Assembly: GCA_019009955.1 (NCBI GenBank)
Contig: CM032233.1
Coordinates: 68,338,501-68,402,500, forward strand
Reading direction: 5' to 3'
Length of the DNA stretch: 64,000 bases
Source: Riptortus pedestris
Lineage: Eukaryota; Arthropoda; Insecta; Hemiptera; Alydidae
Shown here in pieces: positions 1 to 11,440 of the stretch. Both the position numbers and the translations under genes were made by a program. How positions within the stretch are numbered: position 1 is the first letter of the stretch; each line of letters starts with the position of its first letter. Below the pieces are notes generated by a model. The model worked only from the letters and a program-made list of their open reading frames with translations, made no database searches and was not told the origin of the DNA.

Positions 1-344
1 ATTTAACTGGAATTATTAAATTTTAAGATGACGATCGAAATACACATATTAAAGCACATATCCGTCAATATTTGTAGAAAACATTAAACGAATAACCTTC
101 GTTTATATTTTTCACTTGTTTTGATTAAAATATTACAATTTTTGATTCTAGACATTCGGTTCTTTGGTTCATCGAACTTCTTTGGTACATGAGAATTCCA
201 GAGTGGAATTAAGAAATATAATTCAATGCAACGTACCATTATACAATATGTAAGAAGAATAGATATAGTGATATTTATACTTTACCATTACTAATGGGGG
301 AGTTCGCTTAGAAATCGGACGTCAGGAAGAGTTTCGGGGTAAAA

Positions 345-1252
345 TAGTCTAGGAGTAGACTACTGAAATATTCTATTGGTAGAATACTGCAATAAGCTAT
401 GGGTAGATTACTGTAATATTCTAAGGTTAGACTACTGCAATAGTCAATGGGTAGACTACTGCAATAGTCAATGGGTAGACTACTGCAATAGTCTTTGGGT
501 AGACTACTTCAAGAGTCTATTGGTAAACTACTGCAATAGGCTATGGGTAGACTACTTCAAGAGTCTAAGGGTAGACTACTTCAAGAGTCTAAGGGTAGAC
601 TACTGCAATAGTCTAAGGGTAGACTACTGCAATAGGCTAAGGGTAGACTACTGCAATAGGCTAAGGGTAGACTACTGCAATAGGCTAAGGGTAGACTACT
701 GCAATAGTCTAAGGGTAGACTACTGCAATAGGCTAAGGGTAGACTACTGCAATAGGCTTTGGGTAGACCACTGCAATAGTCTATGGATAGGCGACTTCAA
801 TAGTCTATGGGTAGACTCCTGCAATAGTCTATGAGTAGACTACTGCAATAGGCTAAGGGTAGACTACTGAAATATTCTAAGGTTAAACTACTGCAATAGT
901 CTATGGATAGACTATTGCAGTAGTCTTTGGGTAGACTACTTCAAGAGTCAATTGGTAGACTACTGCAATAGTATATGGATAGACTATTGCAGTAGTCTTT
1001 GGGTACACTACTTCAAGAGTCAATTGGTAGACTACTGCAATAGGCTATGGGTAGACTACTGCAATAGGCTTTGGGTAGACTACTGCAATAGGGTATATAG
1101 GTAAACTATTGCAGTAGTCTTTGGGTAGACTACTTCAAGAGTCTATTGGTAGACTTCTGCAATAGGCTTTGGGTACACTACTGCAATAGTCTATGGATAG
1201 GCGACTGCAATAGTCTATGAGTAGACAACTGCAATAGTCTATTGACCGACTA
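345..1252. repeat. 24-bp minisatellite array
   Basis: About 38 tandem copies of a 24-bp unit with consensus close to GGGTAGACTACTGCAATAGNCTAA, which drifts along the array. Each unit contains TAGACTA, CTGCAA, then TAGTCTA (or a one-base variant), so one monomer can fold into a 7-bp stem with a 6-nt loop. At about 889-1032 a 72-bp trimer is itself duplicated, marked by TGCAGTAGTCTTTGGG followed by CTTCAAGAGTCAATTGG. This is an early higher-order repeat. Because 24 is a multiple of three, one frame stays open across 376-834 as an octapeptide repeat (VDYCNRLR-like). I read that as a by-product of the period. Confidence 0.93.
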
Positions 1253-3058
1253 CTAACCAAGACGAGATTCGTTACTTTTCAAACAAGGAGCAGTTGCATG
1301 TCTTTCAATGTTTTTTCACGACCTTCTTCAGCATTTGACTGCTTTCTTTTCACAATCGGTTACGTATTATCCAAGAGCTTTCAAATACTCTGGAACTTAT
1401 AAATCGATATTTCTCGGCTGGATTATGTAATGATCGCCAATTCTTTTGAGTGCCCTCATCTTTAAATGCTTTCCAGTATGCATTAAAAAGACCTACATCG
1501 CCAACGTTCCATTCTGAATAAATCATCTATCTGAAGTATCTGAAGAGTTTCTTTTGCAAAACTCCTGATTATTTTATTAACTTTATTCAAGAGCAAATAC
1601 ATAACATCTCTTATGGGTGTAAATCGTAATACACGTAATATGCATATGAATGTAATCATAGTAATGGGTTAGGATGTAAATATATATTGATTCCAAACAT
1701 TTTTTTTCCTGCTTCAGTTGAGTAGTGTTTGATAAATTATTTATTTTTCCAATTAACCATTTTATTAATCTGTCTGTATCGAACCACTTTTTCTTTTTGA
1801 ATGTGACACCAAGAAAATGTTTCCTCCCCCAAATAGTCAGTGAATAGTAAACATTTTATTAAGGGGCTCAATTATTCTCAGATAGCAACCCAGAAGAATG
1901 TGAACAGTAGTTACTAAAATTTAGAATATTTTCCGATAGCTTCATTACTAACTTATTTTCTATTGTCAAATAAGATTATGGTTCAATAACAAGAGATCCT
2001 GTTGTAAGAATGTACTTCTTGTAATTTAACTAGTATAATCAGTATTGATAAACTAAACTAGAATACTAAATTAAATAAACTGAAGAATAGATTAATCTAA
2101 ACTAGGTAGTAGTTTATACTCAGAAATATGTTAGGCGATGATTTAAATAAGCTATTATCGAAAAACCAAGAACATTTTTTTTTTATACTATACACAATTT
2201 GTTCAATGCTGAGCTGTTCCTCCAAGAAACCAATCTTAAAATAAAATCTAATGTATCTAAGGTTTATATAACTACCCAAATAATAATAGAACTTAACAAT
2301 TTTATGTGGTGTCCTGTAATATAGAATGTATGAAGCAATGTACAACTGTCAATAAAACGTTCACCCCCTAAGTTATTTTATCATCATACTTCATTGCTAA
2401 TTTGTATCCAAATATACACGAATTATATTCCTTATGTAATAATAAAAATAGGCGTAGATCCTTAAACTAAATGTAGCTTGGGAAGAAAAAGCACTGATTA
2501 ATAGAGTTGGATTGTTTCCAGCTTGGGACTACCTTTGAATATAAATCGAAAAGGTAGTACCTCCGTTGCGAAATTATTTACGATTCACAGTAGCCGTGGA
2601 TCTTCTTCACTCTTCACCTGAAGGTAAAGATTTCAACTTCCTCAATTTTTGTGATACGCTGTTTTGAAATATTTTAGCAAATTTCCTCTATGAAATGTTT
2701 CCGATGTTCATATATGTTTATTATTTTCTTGAGTAAATGGCAATTGTTTAGAGTTGTCCGTAAGGCTAACCATTCTGGATCATATTTTACTTTTAATTAT
2801 GACGATCTGTTTTTTAGCAGCTATAGTTACACAAGAAATAGTAGTTTCTTACTGTGTTTTATATATGTAACAGACCTTATATAACAATGACTTCTAATCA
2901 CTTATAATAATTTGTTCAATTAAGTTTACTGATGGACATAGGACACAAATTAATGCTATGTATGGATGTAGAGTATATAAAAAACTACATTTTAATTGCA
3001 ATTTAAATTGTGATGGTATATTTACACATTTGTGTTTAACATTCGAGAGGTTTATAAT
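1253..3058. other. AT-rich interval, no gene seen
   Basis: No coding region, RNA gene or recognisable element was found. Short open frames at 2097-2345 and 2690-2884 are AT-driven, with no domain or splice signals that I can support. Confidence 0.6.
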
Positions 3059-3108
3059 GCCTTGAAAAGGAGCTGTGGGGCACGAAACGCGTTTGGATTG
3101 AAAAAAAA
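3059..3108 (+). repeat. Penelope-like terminal motif with hammerhead-like core
   Basis: The sequence CTTGAAAAGGAGC, TGTG, GGGCACGAAAC, GCG, followed by TTTGGATTG and an A-run, resembles the CTGANGA - stem II - GAAA core at ends of Penelope-like retroelements. The CTGANGA box is degenerate here. Only the terminus is visible; no GIY-YIG or reverse-transcriptase coding is adjacent. Related motifs occur at 10225-10260 and 15926-15965. Confidence 0.4.
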
Positions 3109-3172
3109 AAAATTAAATAAGTAACAATTACACCTTGGAGAATTTATTTATTTCACACAAAATGTCTAACCT

Positions 3173-4320
<1,148 letters not shown>

Positions 4321-4783
4321 GATGTTTTAAACTTATTGACCTGCTTTGTTAAATATTTATTAAATGCTTTGTCTTAAATATATTAATGAATGACATCCTT
4401 TACATGCTATAGAATCTATCTTGTTAATCTATTGTTGTTCTATACATTTTTTCGTAACTCAATATTTAAATAGAAAACGTTCTAATTAGAACGTTAATTG
4501 TTCAACTGGATTAGCTCTAAAACATTTGTTTATCCGACTCATAAACAACTGAGATACTTCAAAGTTTCGACTTCCTGCGCTTCCTGAATTAATCTACGAG
4601 CGAAAATGACCTATAGGGCTGTGTAAAACAGTTAAATATTGAGTTACGATAAAAAATGTGAAAAAACAACAATAGATTAACAAGATAGATTCTATAACAT
4701 GTAAAGGATGTCATCCTTTAATATATTTAAGACAAGGCATTTAATAAATATTTAACAAAGCATGTCTATAAGTTTAAAACGTC
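4321..4783. repeat. Long inverted repeat (fold-back)
   Basis: The arms 4321-4467 and 4632-4783 are reverse complements with only scattered mismatches and one short divergent patch. They are separated by about 165 nt of unrelated sequence. A shared landmark is ACATCCTTTACATG on the left and CATGTAAAGGATGT on the right. Part of the arm (CGTAACTCAATATTTA) resembles an H-element segment, so an inverted duplication of H-derived sequence is possible. No coding content is present. Confidence 0.85.
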
Positions 4784-4895
4784 AAACAACGTATAGAACA
4801 AAAATATATGCCGTTTACTATTATGTTATATGTCTGTTCAATAAATTTTTTTTCGTAACTTGATTGTTAAGGCCGTTATTTGTTCCGTTTTGTGT

Positions 4896-5057
4896 TCAGT
4901 CTTCCATAAACTCCCACTCCTGCTCAACCGATTCTTACTTTAGGTTACTGTGTCACAAAACATCTTAAGAATAAACGGTGAGATGAGAACACCAGTTACA
5001 CATTCCTGCTTGTGGGAAATCTTAATTTACACAGGCAATGCGCGATGGACTTTATTA
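4896..5057 (-). repeat. H-element fragment (microsatellite-distal end)
   Basis: Degenerate match to the non-hairpin end: a CTCCCACTCCTGCTC block, then GTGAGATGAGA, then GTGGGAAATCTTAATTTACAC and a diverged GCGCGATGGACTTT terminus. The other end cannot be placed. Confidence 0.5.
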
Positions 5058-5244
5058 AAGGTAGTCGAGCATTTAAGAAGCATTTAGAGGTTAACGGGGG
5101 TTGGTTTATTATCGTGAGGGTGGCTTGGTTGGAGCCCCTGCCCGGTGTAATGCAACCAAGAAATATTCTATACTTTCAATCCATTACCAAATACATTTCA
5201 ACGGGGAGAATTATTTTCATAAAAACGAACACATTTTATATTAA

Positions 5245-6162
5245 CCTTTAAACAACAAGGCTGTGTCATATGTGACACCTATGCCATAAGTTGTTCACTC
5301 ATGAGCTTTTAAAAAACAAGACTGGTGTGCTTAATACCCCCCTATTCAATAGTCAACTACATGCCAAGGTCATTGCAAGCTCTGTCCTCCGCCATTTTTC
5401 GAACTTTTTGGGAGTGTTTGTGCCGGTAGATGTCGTTTTTGATACAGCCTTGTTGTTTAAGTTCCCTTTTGTAAATTTTCTATGGCACTGAATTCGCTAT
5501 TTATCACTTAAGATGAGATTAGAAATGCACTTTTAAGACAAATGGAAGTAAGTGACTGTAATTTATAAATAATAAAAAACATAGAAGAGGTACTAAATGC
5601 CAAAGAAGTATTTCCGGTGAACACATAGTATACTATGGTCTCCCTGAATGTTTTATCTATAACGAATCGTCAAGTGAATAGTTTCATGTTTTTTTTGTTT
5701 TGTTTTTTGTATTATTTCCTTATTAATGAGTGTCCTTTGATTTGTTTTTGTACTGTATAGGTTTATATTTGTATATATTTTTTTATGCTTAGGTATATTT
5801 TTGTATAATAGTAATAAGCTACTAATATATGCTTCTTTTCTTATTTATTTCTTAAGTAATGGTTTTACATAGTATGTTATAAATATAATAAATTACATAA
5901 TATATTATTATACTATAAATATATTTTTTGCATATTTTTATTTAATATTTCATTTTAAGCTCTCATTGGTGACGAGGGGGGGAGGGTACTCACAAGCACA
6001 CGCACACACTACCACACTATTCTTCTTAACGTTTCTAAATGCTATTTTGAGACAAGAAGAGTGATTCTGAATAAAATGGATAATATGCATATGGCAGGTA
6101 GGTGTCATGTATGACACCTACTTGTCAAATTTGTTCTGGGCCACAGCCTTGTCTTTTAAAGG
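5245..6162. mobile_element. piggyBac-like non-autonomous element
   Basis: The element is flanked by TTAA at 5241-5244 and 6163-6166. Its ends are inverted repeats: CCTTTAAACAACAAGGCTGTG on the left and, read from the right end, CCTTTAAAAGACAAGGCTGTG. Subterminal palindromes GTCATATGTGAC (left) and GTCATGTATGAC (right) add support. CCY-type ends at a duplicated TTAA are diagnostic of the piggyBac superfamily. The 66-codon frame at 5291-5491 shows no transposase motif. An inverted copy of the terminal repeat lies inside at about 5444-5463, so a shorter unit (5245-5463) may be nested at the left. Receptor exon 1 starts 170 bp downstream. Confidence 0.75.
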
Positions 6163-6331
6163 TTAAATACTAACCTTAAGTAAATCCGGAACATAACCAG
6201 CGAAACTTTGGCGTACTACTTGATAGTACCATGACAACCCGATTACCTTCATGGATATGATAATATAAGTCAGAGTATCAACAACTGCGTGAGCCTTTTA
6301 ATGTGTTTGATTTTCTTTTCTTTGCTTTTAG

Positions 6332-6433
6332 GGAAAACATCAAGACATGGCTATTCTAAAGGCATTCTTTTATCTCCAAGTGACGGCGGCCTTCTGCGCC
6401 TCCCCTCGCTTCTACAATGAAACAAATATTCAG
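6332..6433 (+). CDS. Neuropeptide GPCR, exon 1: start codon and signal peptide
   Basis: This exon encodes the first 29 residues of the receptor completed at 38818-39199. The ATG is at 6347-6349, after 15 nt of 5' untranslated sequence. A pyrimidine-rich tract with AG at 6330-6331 precedes the exon, so at least one untranslated exon should lie further left. The peptide starts MAILKAFFYLQVTAAFCAS, a basic-hydrophobic signal peptide with likely cleavage after AFCA or AFCAS. It ends FYNETNIQ with an N-glycosylation sequon at Asn24. The exon closes at CAG before GTAAGC (6434), phase 0, and exon 2 opens in phase 0, so the join is in frame. Splice sites, signal peptide and phase are seen in the sequence. 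Linking two exons 32 kb apart is inference, strengthened by the absence of any better partner. Confidence 0.78.
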
Positions 6434-6654
6434 GTAAGCAAAAAATTTCATTCAATAAAAAACTATTCTTTAATTAAAACAATCTCTGGTTCTCAAAAAG
6501 TTGCTAAGACAATGTACGTGTAAATATGCAAAACAAGTATAGGATACATAACCAAAAATGTTGAAGTAACCAAAGGAGGAAAAAATAAAATTAATGATTT
6601 AATTACTGAATGATAAAGACAAAAATATAGTGGTTCGCGATTTGCATGAAATCC

Positions 6655-6870
6655 TTAAAAAAACGAGTTTGGCAACGATCAAACAACAATTACGACCGCT
6701 AGAGCGTTAACAGACAAGTAAAAATGTATATATTCAAACACACACACTCTCAAATATGTATACTTTTTAATGGACTTCAATTTTGTCATATTTTAGGAAG
6801 AATCGATGAACATTTGAAGAAATATCGCTTTGAATGTTTAACTGAAATAGCAAATATTCCATCGGGGAAA
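6655..6870 (+). repeat. H-element fragment (hairpin half)
   Basis: Contains diverged GAGTTTGGCAACGATCAAAC, then GACCGCTAGAGCGTTAACAG, a decayed central microsatellite, and the GATCGATGAACATTTGAAG block. The terminal hairpin is degenerate. Confidence 0.75.
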
Positions 6871-7595
6871 TATGCCTTTTTGCAAATGTCGAAAGATAAT
6901 TTGCCTATTGGTAATTTCTTCCAAAAGAAGCTCTATTACTGATATAGTATACTTATTCCCATTGTCGGCTAACGTCGTCCATTGATTTATTTCGAAACAT
7001 CGTATTTTAATGTTTCAATTTTTTTATTTAAAAGGTGTAAAAATAATGCCTTCTCCTTCAATAAATATATATATTTCAAACATACGTGCATACTGCAACC
7101 CCCAATTAAAAACATAAATATTTCCAGAAAAGCGAAGCATTTCAAGAGTAAAGCTCTTTAAAGTTCTCCCCGATTGTGTTAAATCCATAAAAAATATTTT
7201 TTCTTTAAAAATAAATTAAAGAACTTCGTGCCGGAAGAACGTTATACTCAAGATGAAAGCTATTAAACATTTTCAACTATAAAAGTTCAAAATATTTATC
7301 TTAAAAATCTGTCAAAAATAATTTGTGATCAGGTATGTTTTCATTAAGCTCAAACATGTCAATAAATTTAAGCTGTATGTTATATATTTATAGCGCTATT
7401 AAGATTTTTAATAAACTTAATTTATTATAAATAATTATTAAATTGTTTTTGAAAAATATATTCATTGAGTTTGAGACAATTTTACAGCGAATATATTACA
7501 TAAGTTTGCTATTTAATAATATGTAAAGAAATTAGTAGATATAATATTAGTTAATTTGTTATAGAAAACCAAAAGTATTTGACGTATTCTGTTTT
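6871..7595. other. AT-rich intron, no feature seen
   Basis: No coding region or recognisable element. Composition is strongly AT. Confidence 0.55.
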
Positions 7596-7689
7596 TTAGC
7601 AGATTTCCCTTGAGGGAAATCAGCTATTGAGGTCGTACTCATGACGCGATTTTCGAAATTTTTCTTCAAATGTCCATCAATCGTACCTA

Positions 7690-7747
<58 letters not shown>

Positions 7748-8403
7748 CTGTTACCACTCTAGCGGTCGCAATTATTGTTTAATCGTTACCAAACTCGATA
7801 TTTAGTCGTTTTATGGAAAAAGAAAGATCAAGTTCGTTAACGACTGAAATCGGATCTGGGGGAGGGGGATTTAGAGGTGGAGAATTTTGAAAACTCGAAA
7901 TATTTCCGTTACTATACGTCGGATGGAATAAATATATAGAATCAATCTTATAGAAAATTATATGTACTATAAATCTTATCATACATTGTTTTCTCTATCT
8001 TGAATATTAACCGGGTTATTTGCATTTTTCAGTTTTCAACCTTTAGCAAACCCTCACTTCTGCTCATGCTACATAAACAATACTCGATTATGTAATACAC
8101 CACATCATTTGAAGCTTAAATGCCAAATATTGTTTTCAAGAGACATTTATTATAAGAGATACAAGAAAATATGTTCTGGTGACCCCTCCCCTTTTTAAGT
8201 TTTTTGACTACTTAAATTTGAATGATTGAGATAAAAATTATTCTGATTCATTATAACTTACAGTACGAGATATAGTAAATAGTTGTCTATCAAATTATTA
8301 CGTTATATTCAGATATATTACAGTAATTGTTTTTGTAGAGTTATCTATTGTTAAACTTCACGCGAGAAATCTGCTTAGTTTACGCTGCCCCTCCGTAACA
8401 GGC
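7596..8403 (-). mobile_element. H-element, near full length
   Basis: Hairpin end at 7596 (TTAGCAGATTTCCC, then TTGAGGGAAATC). Next come GTCGTACTCATGACGCG, TGTCCATCAATCGTACC, a central (AT)n at 7690-7743, GCTCTAGCGGTCGCAA, a GGGGGAGGGGG tract and ATTAACCGGGTTATTTGC. It carries the long distal half ending GAGAAATCTGCTTAGTTTACG and a diverged terminus near 8403. It encodes no protein. Confidence 0.9.
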
Positions 8404-8879
8404 TTTTTTTTTTTTGTTTAAGTATTTAATGGAAATGAATACATTTCATTCCATGATATGAAGCTGTTATTAAATAAATTTGGCATATTGATTTTCGAAA
8501 CACAAATCAAATTATTGGTTCAATTACTGATTTCTTCAGATAACCCCATTCTCCTGATTAATTATTATCGTTATGAGTACACTAAGAGTTTCTGACCTCC
8601 AATATTTTATCAAATGTATGTGAAGCATGAATGTGAAAGTCAATGACAAGGCAAACCACTATCTGAGAAGACAAATAGGGAACATGAGCATCATGACCAC
8701 AACAGAAGCCTCTATTGCCCGACGTTCTTGGAAGGCTCTCCTTCAGAAAATTTAACTAAAATTAGCCCCAATAATATCACTGCAACACATGGATTCATAT
8801 ACTTATTAACACAAACAGAATATTAGTCTTAAAAAAGAACTGCGTTGCCTTTAATGAACAGGTTCTAAAGAAGAAAAAG
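8404..8879. other. Unassigned intron sequence
   Basis: No supported feature. The poly-T at 8403-8415 belongs to the flank of the preceding element. Confidence 0.5.
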
Positions 8880-9530
8880 TCCGTCCCGCAGGGGCTGCGT
8901 AAACTAAGCAGATTTCCCATGTGAAGTTTTACAATAGAGAGATCTGCATACTGGTAACACAATACCACCGTGATTAAATACAAACGGTAATGAGAAATCT
9001 TTCAGTTAATTAAAATAAATTCCCAACTGAAACGGCTTCTGAATTGTAAGAATAATTTATAATTTAATAACTCCAATTTTAGTAGTCCAAGAACTAAAGA
9101 AGGGGGGGGGGTGGATGAACAGAACGTATTTGAATAAATCTCACAAAGTAAAGAAGGTAAGGTAAGGTTAGAAGAAGCTTCCACCTGAGCCGAGTAGTGA
9201 CGGAAATGGCCGACCTAATCCGAACTATACCCGACCACAGACTTCATAAAAATGGAAATATCTCGGTTAATATTCAAGATAGAGAATAAATATATATAAC
9301 AATATGTGTAGTAAATTTAATTTGCAATAAGATTAGTTCTATACAATGTTTCGATCCGATGCATGATAACGGAGATATTTTGAATTTTCAAAAATCCCCG
9401 TCCAAACCCCCCCCTCCCTCTAGTCCGATTTCAGCCATTAACGAACTTGATCTGTCTTTTTACATAAAACGGTTAAATGTCGAGTTTCGTAACGGTCAAA
9501 CAAAAATTGGGACCGCTAGAGCGTTAACAG

Positions 9531-9586
<56 letters not shown>

Positions 9587-9708
9587 TTGAACGGATCTCA
9601 TTTTCGTCATCTCCTGGGTAGGATCGATGGACATTTGAAGAAATTTTTCGAAAATCGCGACATGAGTACGACCTCAATAGCTGATTTCCCTTAAGGGAAA
9701 TCTAGTAA
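8880..9708 (+). mobile_element. H-element, full length (reference copy)
   Basis: Both termini are intact. The 5' end is TCCGTCCCGCAGGGGCTGCG, containing a CGCAG-GGG-CTGCG hairpin. The subterminal repeat TAAGCAGATTTCCC follows, then GAGCCGAGTAGTGACGG, TCTCGGTTAATATTCAAG, a C-rich tract, and CGAACTTGATCTGTC. GACCGCTAGAGCGTTAACAG leads into (AT)n at 9535-9580. The tail has GGTAGGATCGATGGACATT, ACGACCTCAATAGCTG, the TTTCCCTTAAGGGAAA hairpin and TCTAGTAA. Length is 829 bp. The asymmetric inverted termini, central microsatellite and hairpin fit HINE/DINE-1 elements mobilised by Helentrons. Confidence 0.92.
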
Positions 9709-10117
9709 AATGTTGGGTTTAAAAATAAACAAAGAAGACAAGTGGTTTTAACCAAGATTTTCAATCTTTTATACCAAGGTGGTTTATACCTATCAGCCAT
9801 AATATTAAAACTTAATTTGAGATATTTAGTGGTCCTGGGGCTCGGAGTGAAAACTCCATTTGTAGGAGAGGGGGTTTAAAGAGGGATAACATTTTAAAAA
9901 ATGCAGATGTCATTAAACAAATGTAAACAACATTTGTGGAAAATTAAATTCGCAACAAGATTTGTTGTAAACATTTTTGGATCTGGCTAATAATAATTGA
10001 TATTTTTTTATTTTACCCCTTTTTGAACTCTCCTTCTTCCTAGTACCACGTAAACAATAAGTATTATTTAACTTCAAATAAAAAGCTTGGTGATGCAATA
10101 TCTTGGCGCACTGCTAA
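9709..10117. other. Unassigned intron sequence
   Basis: A short GGGGCTCGGAGTG / GGAGAGGGGGTTTAAAGAGGG stretch near 9838-9885 may be decayed H-element. Nothing else is recognisable. Confidence 0.45.
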
Positions 10118-10530
10118 CATGAATTGATTAGGAGTGGGAGGTTTACTGAAGGAAGAAAACTGAAAAATAAAAAAATCATTAAGACCCCGGACTGGTACCC
10201 ATCTTGATCGACAATAGCGGTGATGTATAGCCTGAAGAAGGTAGCTGTAGAGCTAGCGAAAATTAGTGCAATAAACCTTGACAAGAAAACCGCTGGAGCA
10301 GAAAGCAGGTTTGGAGAAGGAGAAAAATATCCCAATTAATACTAAATAAAAAGAGTTAAATAAAAAAACCATGGAATTACAACTGTAAAGAATTAAATTT
10401 ACAATAAGAATGGTAACGTAGCGTAACAACTTGAAATAACGGAAATATTTTGAACACCCCCCCCCCCCCCAGGTCCGATTTCAGTCATTAACGAAGTCGA
10501 TCTTTCTTTTTACATAAAACTCTTAAAGAT
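10118..10530 (+). repeat. H-element fragment interrupted by a Penelope-like end
   Basis: The left part (AGGAGTGGGAGGTTTACTG, AACTGAAAAATA) and the right part (ATATCCCAATTAATAC, a C14 run, GGTCCGATTTCAGTCATT) are consecutive H-element segments. About 150 nt of foreign sequence (roughly 10178-10325) separates them. Confidence 0.6.
10225..10260 (+). repeat. Penelope-like terminal motif with hammerhead-like core
   Basis: CCTGAAGAAGG, TAGCT-GTAG-AGCTA, GCGAAA, then ATTAGTGCAATAAA. The CTGAAGA box, a 5-bp stem II with a GTAG loop, and the GAAA box are all present. Stem I and stem III pairings are poor, so activity is doubtful. It lies inside the interrupted H-element at 10118-10530. Confidence 0.45.
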
Positions 10531-10793
10531 TATCTCATAGATCATTTTTCTATTTGAACAGTTAAAGACCACTTGTTTTTTGTGTTTTCATGACATTTTG
10601 AATTATGCTATTCTACATCCTTGATTCCATTACAAAGGCCAGAACGAAATTCATCCGATAAGTAGAAGTGTGGGTTTTGCAGAGGACTGAAATCAAGAAA
10701 GTACAAATAACATAATGTTTCATGCGAAAAAATGTTTAAAACTAAATTTCTAGAAAATAAATAGTTTAGCAAGATTGTTTTTTTTTGTTTTTT

Positions 10794-10955
10794 AATCCGA
10801 ATCATAATAACGGAGATATTATGAATAAAAGAATTCTGCCCTCTCTAAACTCCCACTATTCCTTGTCCGATTTCAGTCATTAAAGGCTATGAACTTTAGT
10901 ACTAAATGAAACATTTAAATATCGAGTATCATATAGGTCAAACAAATATTTTCGA
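10794..10955 (+). repeat. H-element fragment (middle)
   Basis: Contains ATCCGAATCATAATAACGG, then CTCTCTAAACTCCCAC, TCCGATTTCAGTCATTAA and AAATATCGAGTATC. Both ends are missing. Confidence 0.7.
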
Positions 10956-11149
10956 TATATGTAATAATTAATTGATGACGTCGCTACACAAGGTATTTTC
11001 ATATATCTCATACAATACAATATTTTGTATTCCTGCTTGGAATACGATTTCTCATAATAAATTCGTTTTTTTCTTAAAGTGAAAAAAATCCAAATACCTC
11101 TTTTAATTCTTAAAATAGAGAAACAAAATTTATAGTAACATTTTCATTT

Positions 11150-11440
11150 GCAGCATTACATTTGCAATTAGATTGACTCTATACACCATTCTGATATGAT
11201 GTATAATAACAGATATTTCGAAATTCTACTCTTAAATATCAAATTGCATTAAACGATTAAATATCGAGGTTAGGTAAAAAAACAAAAAAAATTGCGTCCG
11301 CTAGAAATGACAAGTATATATAAGTATACATAGTTATGAGCGGGCCTTATCTTCTTCATCTTCTCGACGGACGTTTGAAGAAATTTTCGAAAATCGCGCC
11401 ATCTGTACAACCTCAATAGCTGATTTCCTTTAAGGTAACC
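11150..11440 (+). repeat. H-element fragment (middle plus decayed hairpin end)
   Basis: Contains TTTGCAATTAGATTGACTC, AAATATCGAGGTTAGG, a shortened AT tract, and GAAAATCGCGCCATC. Then come CAACCTCAATAGCTGATTTC and CTTTAAGGTAACC, where the hairpin is broken. Confidence 0.75.

Noticed and set aside
376..834. 152-codon open frame with VDYCN repeats
   Set aside because: It is translation of the 24-bp minisatellite, whose period is a multiple of three. There are no promoter, splice or domain signs, and units outside the frame carry stops.
345..1252. CRISPR-like array
   Set aside because: Units are directly contiguous with no unique spacers, and the context is eukaryotic.
9359..9694. 111-codon open frame, and similar frames at 16577, 27928, 47918 and 14615
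   Set aside because: All run through the same H-element segments and their AT cores. The shared peptide pieces reflect the repeat, not a gene family, and other copies of the element break the frame.
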